A stretch of DNA of 64,000 nt from Acanthaster planci (taxonomy: Eukaryota; Echinodermata; Asteroidea; Valvatida; Acanthasteridae), in contig NW_019091403.1 of NCBI RefSeq assembly GCF_001949145.1, positions 457,463-521,462 of the forward strand, read 5' to 3'. Shown in pieces: positions 49,601-57,183 of the stretch (its first letter is position 1; each line of letters begins with the position of its first letter). The position numbers and the translations under genes are program-made. Under the pieces are notes generated by a model. It was not told the DNA's origin. It made no database searches and saw only the letters and a program-made list of their open reading frames with translations.

Positions 49601-50757
49601 ACAAAGCTCTGTCCACGGATCCCCGACTTTGCCACTGCGACCAAACAAATCTCCCCATCAGCAAGTCCCTGCTCAGCTTGAGTGGCGCATCGAACAAACT
49701 CTGAGACAAGAAGGCATCAACCTCAAGGAAGAACCCTACTCGAATAAGGTTATAACCAACTTTATGAAGAACTTATTGAAAAAAAGGAAAAAATTAGATA
49801 CTTTGCACAAAAATTTGCCGTCAGGTCTGATTTTGAAAAGTGACAAACAGTACTGCAAAAATACATCTCTATTTCAGTCACTCTCTGATATGCTTGAGTA
49901 TAACAACACTTTTCTCCCTTTGCAGATGGGTTTCTGTGGCATTCCTCCAGCGTTGGTCCAACGCTACGCTGAGGAGCTGGAAGCTGACGTGTCAGAGGTC
50001 GCAGCCTGTCTAGAATCCCTGCGAGTGAGGGACCTGGTCAGTGCCTGTCGATGCTGGGTAAGTAGACATGAATGATTTCGTGAAAAAAGAGGATCTTATC
50101 TTACCGTGTATTTCTCAGCTTGCTTAATGATTTCCTTTTATCTTAGATGTGGACAATTATTGTTTGGTGTCGACCCTGTAGACCGAAGTGGCCAATTTGC
50201 ATAGATTGAAAGTGCTTCATATCGTTCTGACTAAATAGAGGTTAATCTAAGCTTTCCAGAGAAGAGTGACTATAAGCTCTTAAGATCAAATCTGATATTT
50301 AAGTTGATAAGTCCAGGTAACAGCCTATTCAGCATGGGCAGCAGGACTACGTTGTGAAGGGACCTATTTGAAAGAACTTTTGTGGAAAGCTTTTCTGCCA
50401 TTGACTGACGTAGAGGTATGCCAGGTTTGTTCTTCATCGGTTACCAAATTCAGATTTCATCAGTGATTGAAATCTGCTTGTTTTTGTCTTCTGTCGTAGT
50501 TCCGCAGTGACACGCTGGCCAGCCAGTCAGTCAAATCGGTCTACGCCGGCACCGGCAGCAGCGTAGAGGAATGGCTGACCTCGCTGGGCTTGCCTATGTA
50601 CGCCAAGGCCTTCACACACAGCGGCTGGGACGAGCTGGACATTGTCATCCATATGGACAAGGACGACCTGAGGAAGTGTGGCATCGACCAGCTGGGCCAT
50701 CTCCGCCGCCTCTCCACAGCCTTGGAGCATCTTAAGATGTCCTGGAAGCCTGTGTAG
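16593..50757 (+). CDS. SASH1-like SAM and SH3 domain adaptor protein (16 exons, 5'-partial)
   Basis: The coding exons are 16593-16657, 26995-27041, 31528-31650, 32995-33083, 40060-40092, 41098-41164, 41616-42046, 43225-43287, 44479-44580, 45309-45390, 45761-45909, 46289-46513, 47091-47244, 48610-49748, 49926-50057 and 50500-50757. All borders are AG/GT and all phases agree. The total is 3159 nt: 1052 codons plus TAG. Counting from the first visible codon, the layout is: SLY-family SRASSLKNF motif near residues 48-56; acidic/helical segment 79-119; Ser/Pro linker; SH3 about 397-452; SAM1 about 481-540; disordered region to 920; GIPPALVQRYAEEL block in 924-967; SAM2 about 988-1048. SASH3 and SAMSN1 have one SAM domain, so two SAMs with one SH3 point to SASH1. 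Family members are cytoplasmic scaffolds in signalling and adhesion; that role is known for vertebrates and inferred here. The N-terminus was not found. Confidence 0.87.
16658..26994 (+). other. Intron of the SASH1-like gene (10.3 kb)
   Basis: The interval between exons a and b is AT-rich and without a supportable exon. It holds a direct repeat of 21 bases (17598-17618 and 17621-17641), T-run/G-run junctions such as 18889-18909, and a nested inverted repeat near 22926-23059. Confidence 0.7.
22926..23059. repeat. Nested inverted repeat
   Basis: The outer arms GTCACAAGTTGC (22926-22937) and GGCGACTTGTGATG (23046-23059) pair imperfectly. The inner arms CCAGTCACAAG (22969-22979) and CTTGTGACTGG (23025-23035) are exact reverse complements. 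Similar CTTGTGACTTGG and ACTTGTGATGGACTT words recur around 25180-25235, which suggests a degraded repeat family. Confidence 0.5.
26995..27041 (+). CDS. SASH1-like exon b
   Basis: This 47-nt exon lies between TTTTTTCCCACACAG and G|GTAAGA. It reads PTSPEHAMSTTTEDG after completing the split codon from exon a. SPTSPD/E occurs at a comparable place in the SASH3/SLY family. An in-frame ATG sits at 27017-27019. Confidence 0.75.
28125..28193 (+). repeat. Tandem repeat, 23 bp x 3
   Basis: Three adjacent copies of the 23-mer beginning GTCAGGACTATGTACTATTG. Copies one and two are identical and the third differs only in its last base, so the expansion is young or maintained. Confidence 0.92.
28350..28528 (+). 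repeat. Dispersed direct repeat pair of about 38 bp
   Basis: The words at 28350-28386 and 28491-28528 share TTTTACAAGATGATGAATGA and continue AAGAA..TGGCATCT. They are separated by about 105 unrelated bases. They may be the flanks of an old insertion or a local duplication. Confidence 0.75.
30411..30752. repeat. Pair of hairpin repeats 300 bp apart
   Basis: CCCGGCAAAAGGTCGTAAGC at 30411-30430 is followed by its mirror GCTTACGCCCCTTTGCC (30433-30449). A second copy, CCCGGCAAAAGGTTGTAAGC, starts at 30711 and is followed by a partial mirror, TTTACGACC. A shorter third copy, CCCGGTAAAAGGGTGTAAG, starts at 30480. The two main copies start exactly 300 bases apart. It may be one element with structured ends or three copies of a small palindromic repeat. 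Confidence 0.65.
31528..31650 (+). CDS. SASH1-like exon c, SLY-type motif
   Basis: The exon enters in phase 1 and leaves at ACA G|GTAAGC. It encodes AAFGMPETKKSRASSLKNFM and a Lys/Ser/Pro-rich continuation. The basic Arg-x-Ser-Ser-x-Lys-x-Phe pattern matches the phosphorylatable N-terminal motif of SLY/SASH proteins. The ATG at 31539-31541 could start a shorter isoform. The acceptor GGATTAG has a T-rich tract some 10-20 bases upstream. Confidence 0.82.
31651..32994 (+). other. Intron of the SASH1-like gene (1.3 kb)
   Basis: The interval between exons c and d shows no exon. A T10-G9 homopolymer junction is at 32880-32898, shortly before exon d. Confidence 0.75.
32995..33083 (+). CDS. SASH1-like exon d, helical segment
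   Basis: The exon lies between TGTTTGCAG and AAG|GTGGGT. It reads DFDSKYDEEIKVLMNQLKEG followed by KLTQEEVCEK. This aligns by eye with the SDEERIQLMMMVKEK region of vertebrate SASH1 and looks like an amphipathic helix. It begins in phase 1 and ends in phase 0. Confidence 0.88.
33084..40059 (+). other. Intron of the SASH1-like gene (7.0 kb)
   Basis: No exon is supported. It holds a degenerate tandem array at 33320-33545, a somewhat GC-richer stretch at 33950-34280, a purine-rich tract near 34670-34800, and several T-run/G-run junctions (38713-38735, 39148-39163). Any enhancer would need cross-species alignment to see. Confidence 0.65.
33320..33545 (+). repeat. Degenerate tandem array, period about 60-70 bp
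   Basis: Successive blocks share the pattern TTTGAATG(T/A)GCA.AAAAATAAGAT, followed by ATTC or TTTC words. Examples are around 33378, 33440 and 33500. Copies have diverged and the period is not exact. Confidence 0.5.
40060..40092 (+). CDS. SASH1-like exon e (11-codon micro-exon)
   Basis: A 33-nt exon encoding GEQLKRDLEMQ between GTTTTGCAG and CAG|GTAAGC. It continues the charged helix of exon d and is phase 0 at both ends, so skipping it would keep the frame. It sits after a 7-kb intron. Confidence 0.78.
40093..41097 (+). other. Intron of the SASH1-like gene (1.0 kb)
   Basis: The interval between exons e and f shows no coding signal. A TTTG-like tract lies near 40666-40710. Confidence 0.65.
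41098..41164 (+). CDS. SASH1-like exon f
   Basis: A 67-nt exon after ACTGGATAG, ending TCA G|GTTGGT. It reads HSKPTLVSSGNESPEGSPIT and two further residues, a Ser/Pro-rich linker. It was identified because exon e ends in phase 0 while exon g needs phase 1: this exon supplies exactly the 0-to-1 change. The acceptor and donor are moderate. Confidence 0.68.
41165..41615 (+). other. Intron of the SASH1-like gene (0.45 kb)
   Basis: Between exons f and g; nothing recognisable beyond AT-rich intron sequence. Confidence 0.65.
41616..42046 (+). CDS. SASH1-like exon g, long Ser/Pro linker
   Basis: A 431-nt exon between TTTGACACAG and GCA|GTAAGT. It is rich in Ser, Pro, Asp and Glu with runs such as SRSSSSLDNP, and no folded domain is evident. 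Vertebrate SASH1 has a similar acidic/serine linker (SSSSLDTW) at this place. It enters in phase 1 and leaves in phase 0. Confidence 0.85.
43225..43287 (+). CDS. SASH1-like exon h
   Basis: A 63-nt exon, phase 0 at both ends, between CTCTTCCAG and CAT|GTAAGA. It encodes LALGAFSGSYASLLKKSLKI followed by His. This is a small hydrophobic and basic segment in the linker. It could be alternatively used, as skipping preserves the frame. Confidence 0.72.
43409..43447 (+). repeat. TTTG microsatellite
   Basis: A run of about nine TTTG units interrupted once by a TTGGG. It lies in the intron after exon h. Confidence 0.85.
44479..44580 (+). CDS. SASH1-like exon i
   Basis: A 102-nt exon, phase 0 at both ends, between GCTCGCCAG and GAT|GTAAGT. 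It encodes DPTSTRSDNPFKQLFKRDRA followed by KKSWSSSPDGSGTD. The basic cluster FKQLFKRDRAKK resembles the KKxxSVKETMRKRMSKK stretch ahead of the SH3 in SASH1. Confidence 0.8.
44581..45308 (+). other. Intron of the SASH1-like gene (0.7 kb) carrying a MITE
   Basis: More than a third of the interval is the hAT-type MITE at 44905-45183. The rest shows no coding signal. Confidence 0.7.
44905..45183. mobile_element. hAT-type MITE in a SASH1-like intron
   Basis: A 279-bp element with terminal inverted repeats CAGTGGCGTATCCAGC and GCTGGATACGCCGCTG. The flanking 8-mers TCCCCTCC (44897-44904) and TCCCCTTC (45184-45191) match at 7 of 8 bases. Ends of this form with 8-bp duplications are typical of hAT elements. 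The inside is C-rich, without coding capacity. A related end, CAGTGGTGTACCCAG, at 44731 suggests an older copy next to it. Confidence 0.72.
45309..45390 (+). CDS. SASH1-like exon j
   Basis: An 82-nt exon between GATCGGCAG and TCA G|GTACCA. It reads VLSEASDGSLERNGTIGSST and then a Ser-rich tail. Compare the SxSEQDSGLDG and SGQSSMSG stretches before the SH3 of vertebrate SASH1. It leaves in phase 1. Confidence 0.85.
45761..45909 (+). CDS. SASH1-like exon k, N-terminal half of SH3
   Basis: A 149-nt exon between TCTCGTCTAG and AAG|GTAAGG. It ends with GPYLLIGTAKVDTPLNPHDP followed by DMLPLK. This corresponds to [26 protein letters not shown] in vertebrates: the spacing and several key positions are kept, but the sequence has diverged strongly. 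Confidence 0.92.
46289..46513 (+). CDS. SASH1-like exon l, C-terminal half of SH3 and start of SAM1
   Basis: A 225-nt exon, phase 0, between TTCTTGAAAG and GAA|GTAGGT. AGVRLYVTENKGSYWEGV and RRGLFKFIHFERL complete the SH3. The Trp of the ligand groove is present, while the usual Gly-x-Phe-Pro-x-Asn-Tyr is replaced by LFKFIHF, as in the SLY family (FKFIYVDVL). An acidic linker follows, then NLKELLERIECE opens SAM1. Confidence 0.93.
47091..47244 (+). CDS. SASH1-like exon m, SAM1 core
   Basis: A 154-nt exon between TGTACTTCAG and GCA G|GTAAAA. It carries the SAM helices with DFGSLEQFKFLEEGHLESL and ITDPTHIVKLTTAAQML. These align position for position with [21 protein letters not shown] and RDPEHRAVLLTAVELL in vertebrate SASH1. 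Confidence 0.93.
47245..48609 (+). other. Intron of the SASH1-like gene (1.4 kb)
   Basis: Between exons m and n; no exon, element or repeat recognised. Confidence 0.7.
48610..49748 (+). CDS. SASH1-like exon n, large disordered exon
   Basis: A 1139-nt exon after TATTTGCAG, ending AAG|GTTATA. It enters in phase 1 and reads through the ATG at 48678, so that Met is internal. TVRDSGFFAS matches the PRDSGC(Y/F) motif after SAM1 in the family. The bulk is Ser/Pro/Asn-rich with a His-rich tract near 49540-49590. It ends LKEEPYSNK, like LTEEPYSDK in vertebrates. It is much more GC-rich than the introns. Confidence 0.93.
49749..49925 (+). other. 177-nt intron without a stop in frame
   Basis: Bounded by AAG|GTTATA and CCCTTTGCAG|ATG, the intron is AT-rich. 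It is a multiple of three and has no in-frame stop, so the open frame runs straight through it from exon n to exon o. Its translation is Lys-rich and resembles nothing in vertebrate SASH1, where EEPYSDK is followed at once by HGRCGIPEAL. That is why I treat it as an intron. Retention would add 59 residues. Confidence 0.8.
49926..50057 (+). CDS. SASH1-like exon o, conserved GIPxALVQRYAE block
   Basis: A 132-nt exon, phase 0 at both ends, from TTTGCAG to TGG|GTAAGT. It reads MGFCGIPPALVQRYAEELEA and a helical continuation. Vertebrate SASH1 has CGIPEALVQRYAEDL in the same place. This is one of the strongest identifiers of the gene. Confidence 0.93.
50058..50499 (+). other. Intron of the SASH1-like gene (0.44 kb)
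   Basis: Between exons o and p; begins GTAAGT and ends TCGTAG. No other content recognised. Confidence 0.8.
50500..50757 (+). CDS. SASH1-like exon p, terminal SAM2 and stop
   Basis: A 258-nt terminal exon after TCTGTCGTAG. SVEEWLTSLGLPMYAKAF opens the second SAM domain; DKDDLRKCGIDQLGHLRRL is its C-terminal helix region. The frame ends with TAG at 50755-50757, four residues after a Ser-Trp. Vertebrate SASH1 has DWLISIGLPMYAGTL in the same position. Confidence 0.94.
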   Translation, partial: FRSDTLASQSVKSVYAGTGSSVEEWLTSLGLPMYAKAFTHSGWDELDIVIHMDKDDLRKCGIDQLGHLRRLSTALEHLKMSWKPV

Positions 50758-53040
50758 TGGACCCATCATTTCTCTGTAGTTTGGGAACTGTTGATCTTCA
50801 CATTGGGATGCCTAACATTTTGTACAAACTGAACACCGTTCAAATTTGCATTAAAAAAAGAAAAGCACGCTCTTTATGTAACAGTTTGCAGAGACTATGC
50901 ACTGACGTAATCGTATGTAGAAGACTGTTTTGCACGGATGGATGGTCGACCGTCACAGTGTTGTCTGGTTCCCTGAGTTAAAGCACTGTATTTGTGGTGA
51001 AGGCATTTGTTACCAATCTGAGAGTCATTACAGGGGGTTCGCTGGTTACGGCTTGAAATTGCGCACAACTCTATGGGAACCGTTTGCAGCCATTACCATA
51101 GACTGGTGTGTAATTCCAAGCTGCTGCCAAGTAAATCAGACAAAGCCTGATTTTTTGTTCTATAGAAACAAGGTGGTTGCCATGGAAACAAGTCCCATCA
51201 CGGTATACTTTTGTAATGGGTCAACTTAGTTGTGTAAAGTGACATCTGCAGTACTGCTCTGTTGACAATGTCAAAGGTGAAAATGCAATTTGGTTGATTT
51301 TTGCAATGTCTGGCTTAAGATTGTTTGTGCAGGACGGTCTACCAAACTGGAAGTCACATGCACGAGGAGTGCCATACAACATCGGAAGTGCTTCATCTAA
51401 ACCAGGGAATGATATCATTTCTGACTTTAACGTCATCACCGAGTGGCCCTACGCCAATTCTGGAATTTGGCTGCACAATTTGTTTTTCTCTGTAAACATT
51501 TTGATCCGATTTCTGTGAAATCAAGCCCAGAAATGAAATGCTCAGCTGTACCAGTCTTTTCCCCCTTAAGAACCTAATATTTATGGTGACAGTTCAATGT
51601 CTTCTCAAGTTCCGGTGCGTAGCCTAGGTGATAATATGATAATGCTGGTGTGTCACTGGTTTGCATCTATATTGTTTGTCGTCAGAGGGTGGATATAGTT
51701 ATATGACCTTCCCTCCAATATCTGTCCATCCACCGTTGTCTTGCCAAGTGTCCCTTCGTCCTTTCAAGATGTAAGCTTAAAGTATCCATGGCAGCTTTGT
51801 AATGTATTTCCAAGTGACACCAGAAGCCAGAGTATCCCCTGAGATGAACTGATATCTCAAAAGATACTCAGGCTCTGTCCCCAGTGCTCGACTGCAGCTA
51901 TCAATTACACACAAGCCTATCGGAAGGGGGTGCATCCGTTAGGTAGCGGCTCCAGTCTCAGCCAGTTAATTTAGACGTTGCCTTACTAAAAACAAAAAGC
52001 CTTATTTTACAGACTGTCAGTCGTGGACATAAAAGACTGTAACCAGAGGACATTCACTGACTTGTCAGAGAAAATGAGGCAATATGAATTTAAGAATGGT
52101 CTCACATCAACTGTGTAGTTGATTAAATGCTGGAGTGTCTCATATTGTGGAATGATCAGAATGTTCCATTTAGAGTGCCTTGTTCTCTGTGCAGAAACAG
52201 GCGGTCGGTCCACTGGGCACGCGGCATTTCCAAGGAAACGCTGCCTCAGAAAGGTCCATGCATGCTGTACACCGTTCCCACAATGCATGAATGTTCTGGT
52301 GAAATGAGAGGGTTTCAGCAGGAACGGACTAACGGGACAGGAACATTCCCAACTTTTGAGACACTCCCCACTTCTCATCACCTTTACACCTTTGTAAACT
52401 TTTACTCCGCTTCCTTTGCCAAGTTCTTCCTTATGTTCAACTTTTAAAACTACAAGTGTATATGGTCAGACGGCTGATGAGTTTATTGGCTTGACATCTT
52501 TAGTTCTTTGGTTCAATACTTCGTTCAGTAATGACTGGATTTTACTCAAGAGGACTGTCTTGGTTATCTGTATAAAAACTGCTATCCAAGATACACAGGA
52601 TTTTTAAAAGAAAAGACATGCAAACTGAGCCTTTCGGGATGATAAAAAAGGAAAATTGATAAATTTGAGATATCCTACAACATTAAGGATATTTGATGAT
52701 CAATTTGTTTTAATATTTAAAATTGAGAATGGTTCAGATGTGTGTGGTTCTATGCATAAAACAGATCTGTGACTTACTTTTCCGTAAGACGTGTTAATTA
52801 TACATCCGTTGTGTTTCCGAATTTCAGGTTTTCCATTGTAAAAATTGTTTGCATTGGAAAACAAAACTGCTTCAAAGGTGCTGCACAATTGAAAACTGTT
52901 TCTATTAAACCCTTTGAATGTCCTTTAGACAAAATTTATAGTGCTTTCAGCAGTGTTTGTGCACAGGCATTCTCTTGGGAAAGAGGGTTTCAAGAAAAGT
53001 TTGAAATTTGTTGAATAAAGTTCATTGTACTGTGATATTT
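50758..53040 (+). other. Probable 3' UTR of the SASH1-like gene
   Basis: After the stop at 50757 I find no coding signal. The first canonical AATAAA is at 53014-53019, followed by a GT-containing stretch, TTCATTGTACTGTGATATTTG, within 25 bases. This gives a 3' UTR near 2.3 kb. ATTAAA variants at about 52123 and 52906 could give shorter ends. Transcript data are needed for the true end. Confidence 0.55.
53014..53019 (+). promoter_or_regulatory. Candidate polyadenylation signal AATAAA
   Basis: The first exact AATAAA downstream of the SASH1-like stop, in TTGAATAAAGTTCATTG, with GT-rich sequence after it. A later alternative AATAAA lies near 54399, followed by TCTCTGTGTTTGTTC. Confidence 0.5.
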
Positions 53041-54098
53041 GTATAGAGATTGTAACATCAGATATGAGTTTCACATGAAAAGTTAAAATCGTTGGAGTTG
53101 AGCATAAGAAAGTTTATGAAATCCCCCCAAAGAAATATACTTACACTTGCCTTAGAATTTCCAAATGTGTGTTGTTTCATTAATACTCAATGACAAGTTA
53201 ATTCTGGTAATTGGCTACTCAGTCTTGGCTAATTCCAAAGCAAGACCAATTTTGGTGTTGATTATCGCACGGTTTCAGAACATCTTTCTTGTACATTTAT
53301 TAACAAACTTCAATTCTGAGGCCTTTTATGTTTTTTCTCAGAAATGAATGAGTACAAAACAGGATGGAATCAAAGAAATGATCAACATGTTCGTGTAAAT
53401 ACCAACTTTATAACCAGCACTATTCCAGAAGGATCATGGGATATGTACTTGTTTCCTCTTTTGTTTCTCAACTCCAGTAATGGCATAAGGTTTTGGAGTG
53501 AGTCCCACATGTACAGGGTGTGTTTTGGAATGTGAATAGATTGATTCTATGGGGGGGGGAGTGCGTGTAAACATGTATGAAAAAAGTGCACTGTATTTTA
53601 AAGAAGAAGATTTCAAACAAGTGTAAAATAGGATCGGAGATTTAAAAATTAAAAGAGAAAAAAAACTACAGATGCATGTCATAATTCCAAGTTATCAAAA
53701 ACATAATCAGAAGATATGTGCAATGAAAACTGAGGTTTATTTTCTAATTTTCACAGTTATGGTTTTTTTTTTTATTAACTCTTAATCCATATAAGAAGGC
53801 TCGGGTATTTTACTTTTAAGTTTAATTCTTCTGAAAGGCTGTCTTCTTTGTATAGTCATGGTGGCCATTTTTTATCTTTCCAGAAAAGGATAATTGATCA
53901 GAGTAACTTTACATTTACTTGGTTTGGGTTATTAACCAATAATTTATCTATTGCCTCTTCAGATTGATGTGTGACCTTCTACTTTGCATACTTTTTTTGT
54001 CAATTTGGTGTACATTTAGTGGATATGGACTTGGTTATTAGGTGAGGCGACAGACAGTTTAACAATTTAAAAAAGCCTCTCATTTACAAAATGTTTCT

Positions 54099-54151
54099 CA
54101 AAATATGGAGGGCCTGACGTTTCGATCCTAGCGGAATCTTTCTCAGAGGCC
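54099..54151 (+). repeat. Half copy of the fold-back element
   Basis: It begins CAAAATATGGAGGGCCTGAC and matches the left arm of 9097-9198 closely, through GAATCTTTCTCAGAGGCC. The mirror arm is absent; unrelated sequence starts after 54151. Confidence 0.8.
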
Positions 54152-54764
54152 AGGGCACAATATTCTTGAGTAAATTGTCAACAGATTTGCCCTACCAAAT
54201 ACCATCATTAGGTCACCAACTTTTTTCACAATCCACCACTTTTAACTCTTATCCTTGCCACGATTTGTGAGTCTCTTCAAGCCCAATAGTTCAAAATACG
54301 AAATTAACTTATATAATGACATTATATATACACCCTGGTTTGATTTTATTTATAACTTATTCACCAGACGTTAACCATTAAAACTATCATAGAAAGTATA
54401 ATAAACTTGAGTCTCTGTGTTTGTTCATTTCAGGCTTCCTTGGTTGGCCATAGTTTGGAATAATTTATTCACAGGAGCAATTTTACTCACGTGATACTTG
54501 TGAATTTTTTATGTAACAAATATTAGGCCAATGATCGTGCAGAAATCAGATGTATATATAGACCTTTTTTTACCCACGTGACTGGATTGCGCTAAATGTA
54601 GACAATACCATCATGTGTGTGGACTGCACCGGCCACGGTGATCGCATATTCCTAAGGGCAGCTTCAACCACGTACAAGCGCATGTGCTAACGCTGCATGC
54701 TTGACTAGTTTATATTAACTAAGTAGATTACCATCACAACTCTATGCATCATTAGCATCACAAC

Positions 54765-54934
54765 CAGTGGCGTAGCCACGGGGGGCCTGGTGGGCACAAA
54801 CTCCCGGTTCCCCCCCCCCTGAAAATAACCGGATGAATGGATATTAAACAAGGCTAACAAAAGCTTGCCCCCCAAAAAACACACCACTGAAAGCTGGTGC
54901 CCCCCCTCCCCGTAAAATCCTAGCTACGCCACTG
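54765..54934. mobile_element. hAT-type MITE with perfect 8-bp target duplication
   Basis: A 170-bp element with imperfect inverted ends CAGTGGCGTAGCCACG and TAGCTACGCCACTG. It is flanked on both sides by ATCACAAC (54757-54764 and 54935-54942), an exact 8-bp duplication as made by hAT transposases. The inside has C-runs and no coding capacity, so mobilisation would need a transposase supplied elsewhere. Confidence 0.88.
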
Positions 54935-57018
54935 ATCACAACATATCACAAAAGTCCAGCACGATCGTGACATCACAGGGAAAGGTCTAAGGTGTAGGTC
55001 TACGTGTTCGTCTGTGATGCAACATGTGGTAGCGAAGTGCACGATGTCGTGGGGACGAGGTCAATGCATGCCGCATTAGGGAAACAAGGCGAGGTGGCCA
55101 TAGCCTGGCGCCCCCAGCATGGAAACCAAAATTCCTACTTCGATGCCGTTGGGTACAAGACAAATATTTTACTGACGCGCGAAGCGACATAGGCCTAATT
55201 ATTTTGGTAGAACATGCTTTCGGCGAAAATGATGCAGGTTGTGGCTAGCTGTGACTGAAACGGGCAAGTCAAATTTCTGTAGGCCTAAAAGCCATTCCAT
55301 TCTGAAATGGTCTTGCCTCAGTGCATGTAATAATGCATGCTTTTAGCCCCTAAGCGAGACAAGTTAACGAGGTGTTTGTGGGACAGTCCCAAGTGATTAC
55401 ACCCGGCTCAGCCTACTGTTGAAGTACAAAACGAGGCGCGGGCCTACCATTAACTGGCTAACGTGGTGAGCTTTATTTTTTTGCCTCAAGTGCCTTGGTA
55501 GAGCAATATTTTACCTCAAGTTTTACAGTATATTAAATTTCTGCAAGCTCTCAAAATTTTCGTTTTGATATCCCGACGGTTTCCGTACCCACTGCAATGT
55601 TCCGTGAAATTCTGGTTTGGCCTAATCTGACTTTTTCTGAAGTGCACAATGGAATCTTTTAAAATGCTAATGGTATTAAACGCCTTTATCAAAATGTATC
55701 ATTTTAAAGAAAGTCTTATTTTCCAATGTGATATGGGGGCACTCGGCTGGATTTGTGCCCAATTTCCGGACGCCACCGTTTTTTTAATTTTGGACTAAGT
55801 TTCGTGACAAATTGTTCACCAAGATTCAACAACATACATTATAACGGTGGTTGTACCAGTTTTTAACTAATGCATTTAAAGTTTTTCAACGAAGAGGTCT
55901 AGCAAACACTGCATATGAGGAAAGTTGAAGTGCGCCACAGCACGCTTTGACTCTAATATCATTAAACCAGGAAAATGTCATTTATATAACACAGCTATAT
56001 AGCGTTTTTATACTGTATCATTCGTTAAAGGTTCTTTGAATGGGGGATGTGAGTATAACCTTTAAAATTTCATAATAATTTAATACTATTTGTACAATCT
56101 ACTACACAAGAATACATTGAAGTAGCTTTAATAACTGAAAACCGGAATAGGTTCCACTTTACTTCTCCCTTTTTACATTCTTTTACGCGGGGGTATTAAT
56201 GCAGAATATTCCAGAAAAACGATGCTGCTACAATTATATGTATCTACCTCGAGCAGAAGTGCCCCCTCATCGGTTTAAAAGAGCGGTGTTGGTCGGGAGT
56301 GTTCATTTCGTTGGTCGCAATGCGACCATGACGCGTACATTTCCTGTAGTCATTCGTGAACCACTCAGTCGGAAGTTCAGTTCCGATCAAAGGAGCTTCC
56401 GTTTTCCAGTAAATAGCGCCCTCTCTTTAACCAGCTCGCTGTTTATTTTGGCATTGTGCTTAAAATATAAGTTGCATCACATTAATGGCACAAAAAGACT
56501 TCTTGGCAAATAAATGTTTTATCAGATGAATAGAATAGTGTGAAAACCGCCCCAGGCCTGTAATAGCTCTTGAATAAGGCTAAAATTAACTAGGCGGGTT
56601 ATCGAGGGCAGGTTTACTAGCTAAATCCAGTTGCTGATCAAGCAGTGTTCAACAATATACTCTAAACAATAGGTACTGTACACTCATCAATGCTACGTGT
56701 ACATGTGTAATAATTGTAAAGGGAAGGTTCAAAAACTCGAATTTCGACGCAAGATTAAAAAGTTCCAAAATGTGTTATTTCTAAATCTGACACTTCAGAA
56801 TTAAGGTCACTGGGTCTGAAAAGCAGCTGCCTGGATGTGGATGCGGATTTTTAAAAAAAAGAATATTGTTAGCCGTTAGAATCCAACATTGATCAGTGGT
56901 TTGTACATGTGCGTTTAAAAAGATTTTTTTTATAATAATGGTTTCTTGTGGGGAGAATGTAGTTCAGCTATAATTTTTCAATGTCGAACAGACTTAGTGA
57001 TCATGTTTTGTTGCTCAT

Positions 57019-57183
57019 TTATTGATCCAGCTTACATCCAATGAGTTCCAAACGCAGACAACTCGGTATGCTGAACTGCACTGCGCTCAGGCGGAGGAAT
57101 CTGGTGCGGATTGCTTTGAGTGACGGGGACTGGAACGCGATTGACGCTCCGCCGGGAGCCAAGTTAATATCCCAGGCAAAGAG
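57019..57183 (-). CDS. Secreted protein exon 5: end of F5/8C domain and stop
   Basis: A 165-nt terminal exon after TTTCACGCAG. It runs LFAWDINLAPGG, then RTRFLRLSAVQF, then LRLELIGCKLDQ and TAA. The ARFIRIxPxxW...RxELxGC ending of discoidin domains is recognisable, with Gln in place of the usual Trp region. An AATAAA overlaps the stop codon on the - strand (57023-57018). Confidence 0.87.
   Translation of the reverse strand, partial: LFAWDINLAPGGASIAFQSPSLKAIRTRFLRLSAVQFSIPSCLRLELIGCKLDQ

Larger units (their letters stand above)
53041..57018. other. Intergenic region between the two convergent genes
   Basis: About 4 kb with no supportable gene. It holds a half copy of the fold-back repeat (54099-54151) and a hAT-type MITE with a perfect target duplication (54757-54942). 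Short open frames near 54987-55192 and 56199-56513 resemble no family. Confidence 0.65.

Noticed and set aside
49162-49644. Open frames of 96-160 codons on the - strand over SASH1-like exon n, and a + strand frame-shifted ORF at 49313-49588
   Set aside because: They are shadows of a GC-rich coding exon with strong codon bias; Gly- and Pro-rich low complexity, with no domain or splice support.
48678-50075. A single 465-codon gene starting at the ATG at 48678
   Set aside because: The Met is internal to an exon that joins the SAM1 exon in phase; the frame also runs through an intron (49749-49925) and past the donor at 50058.
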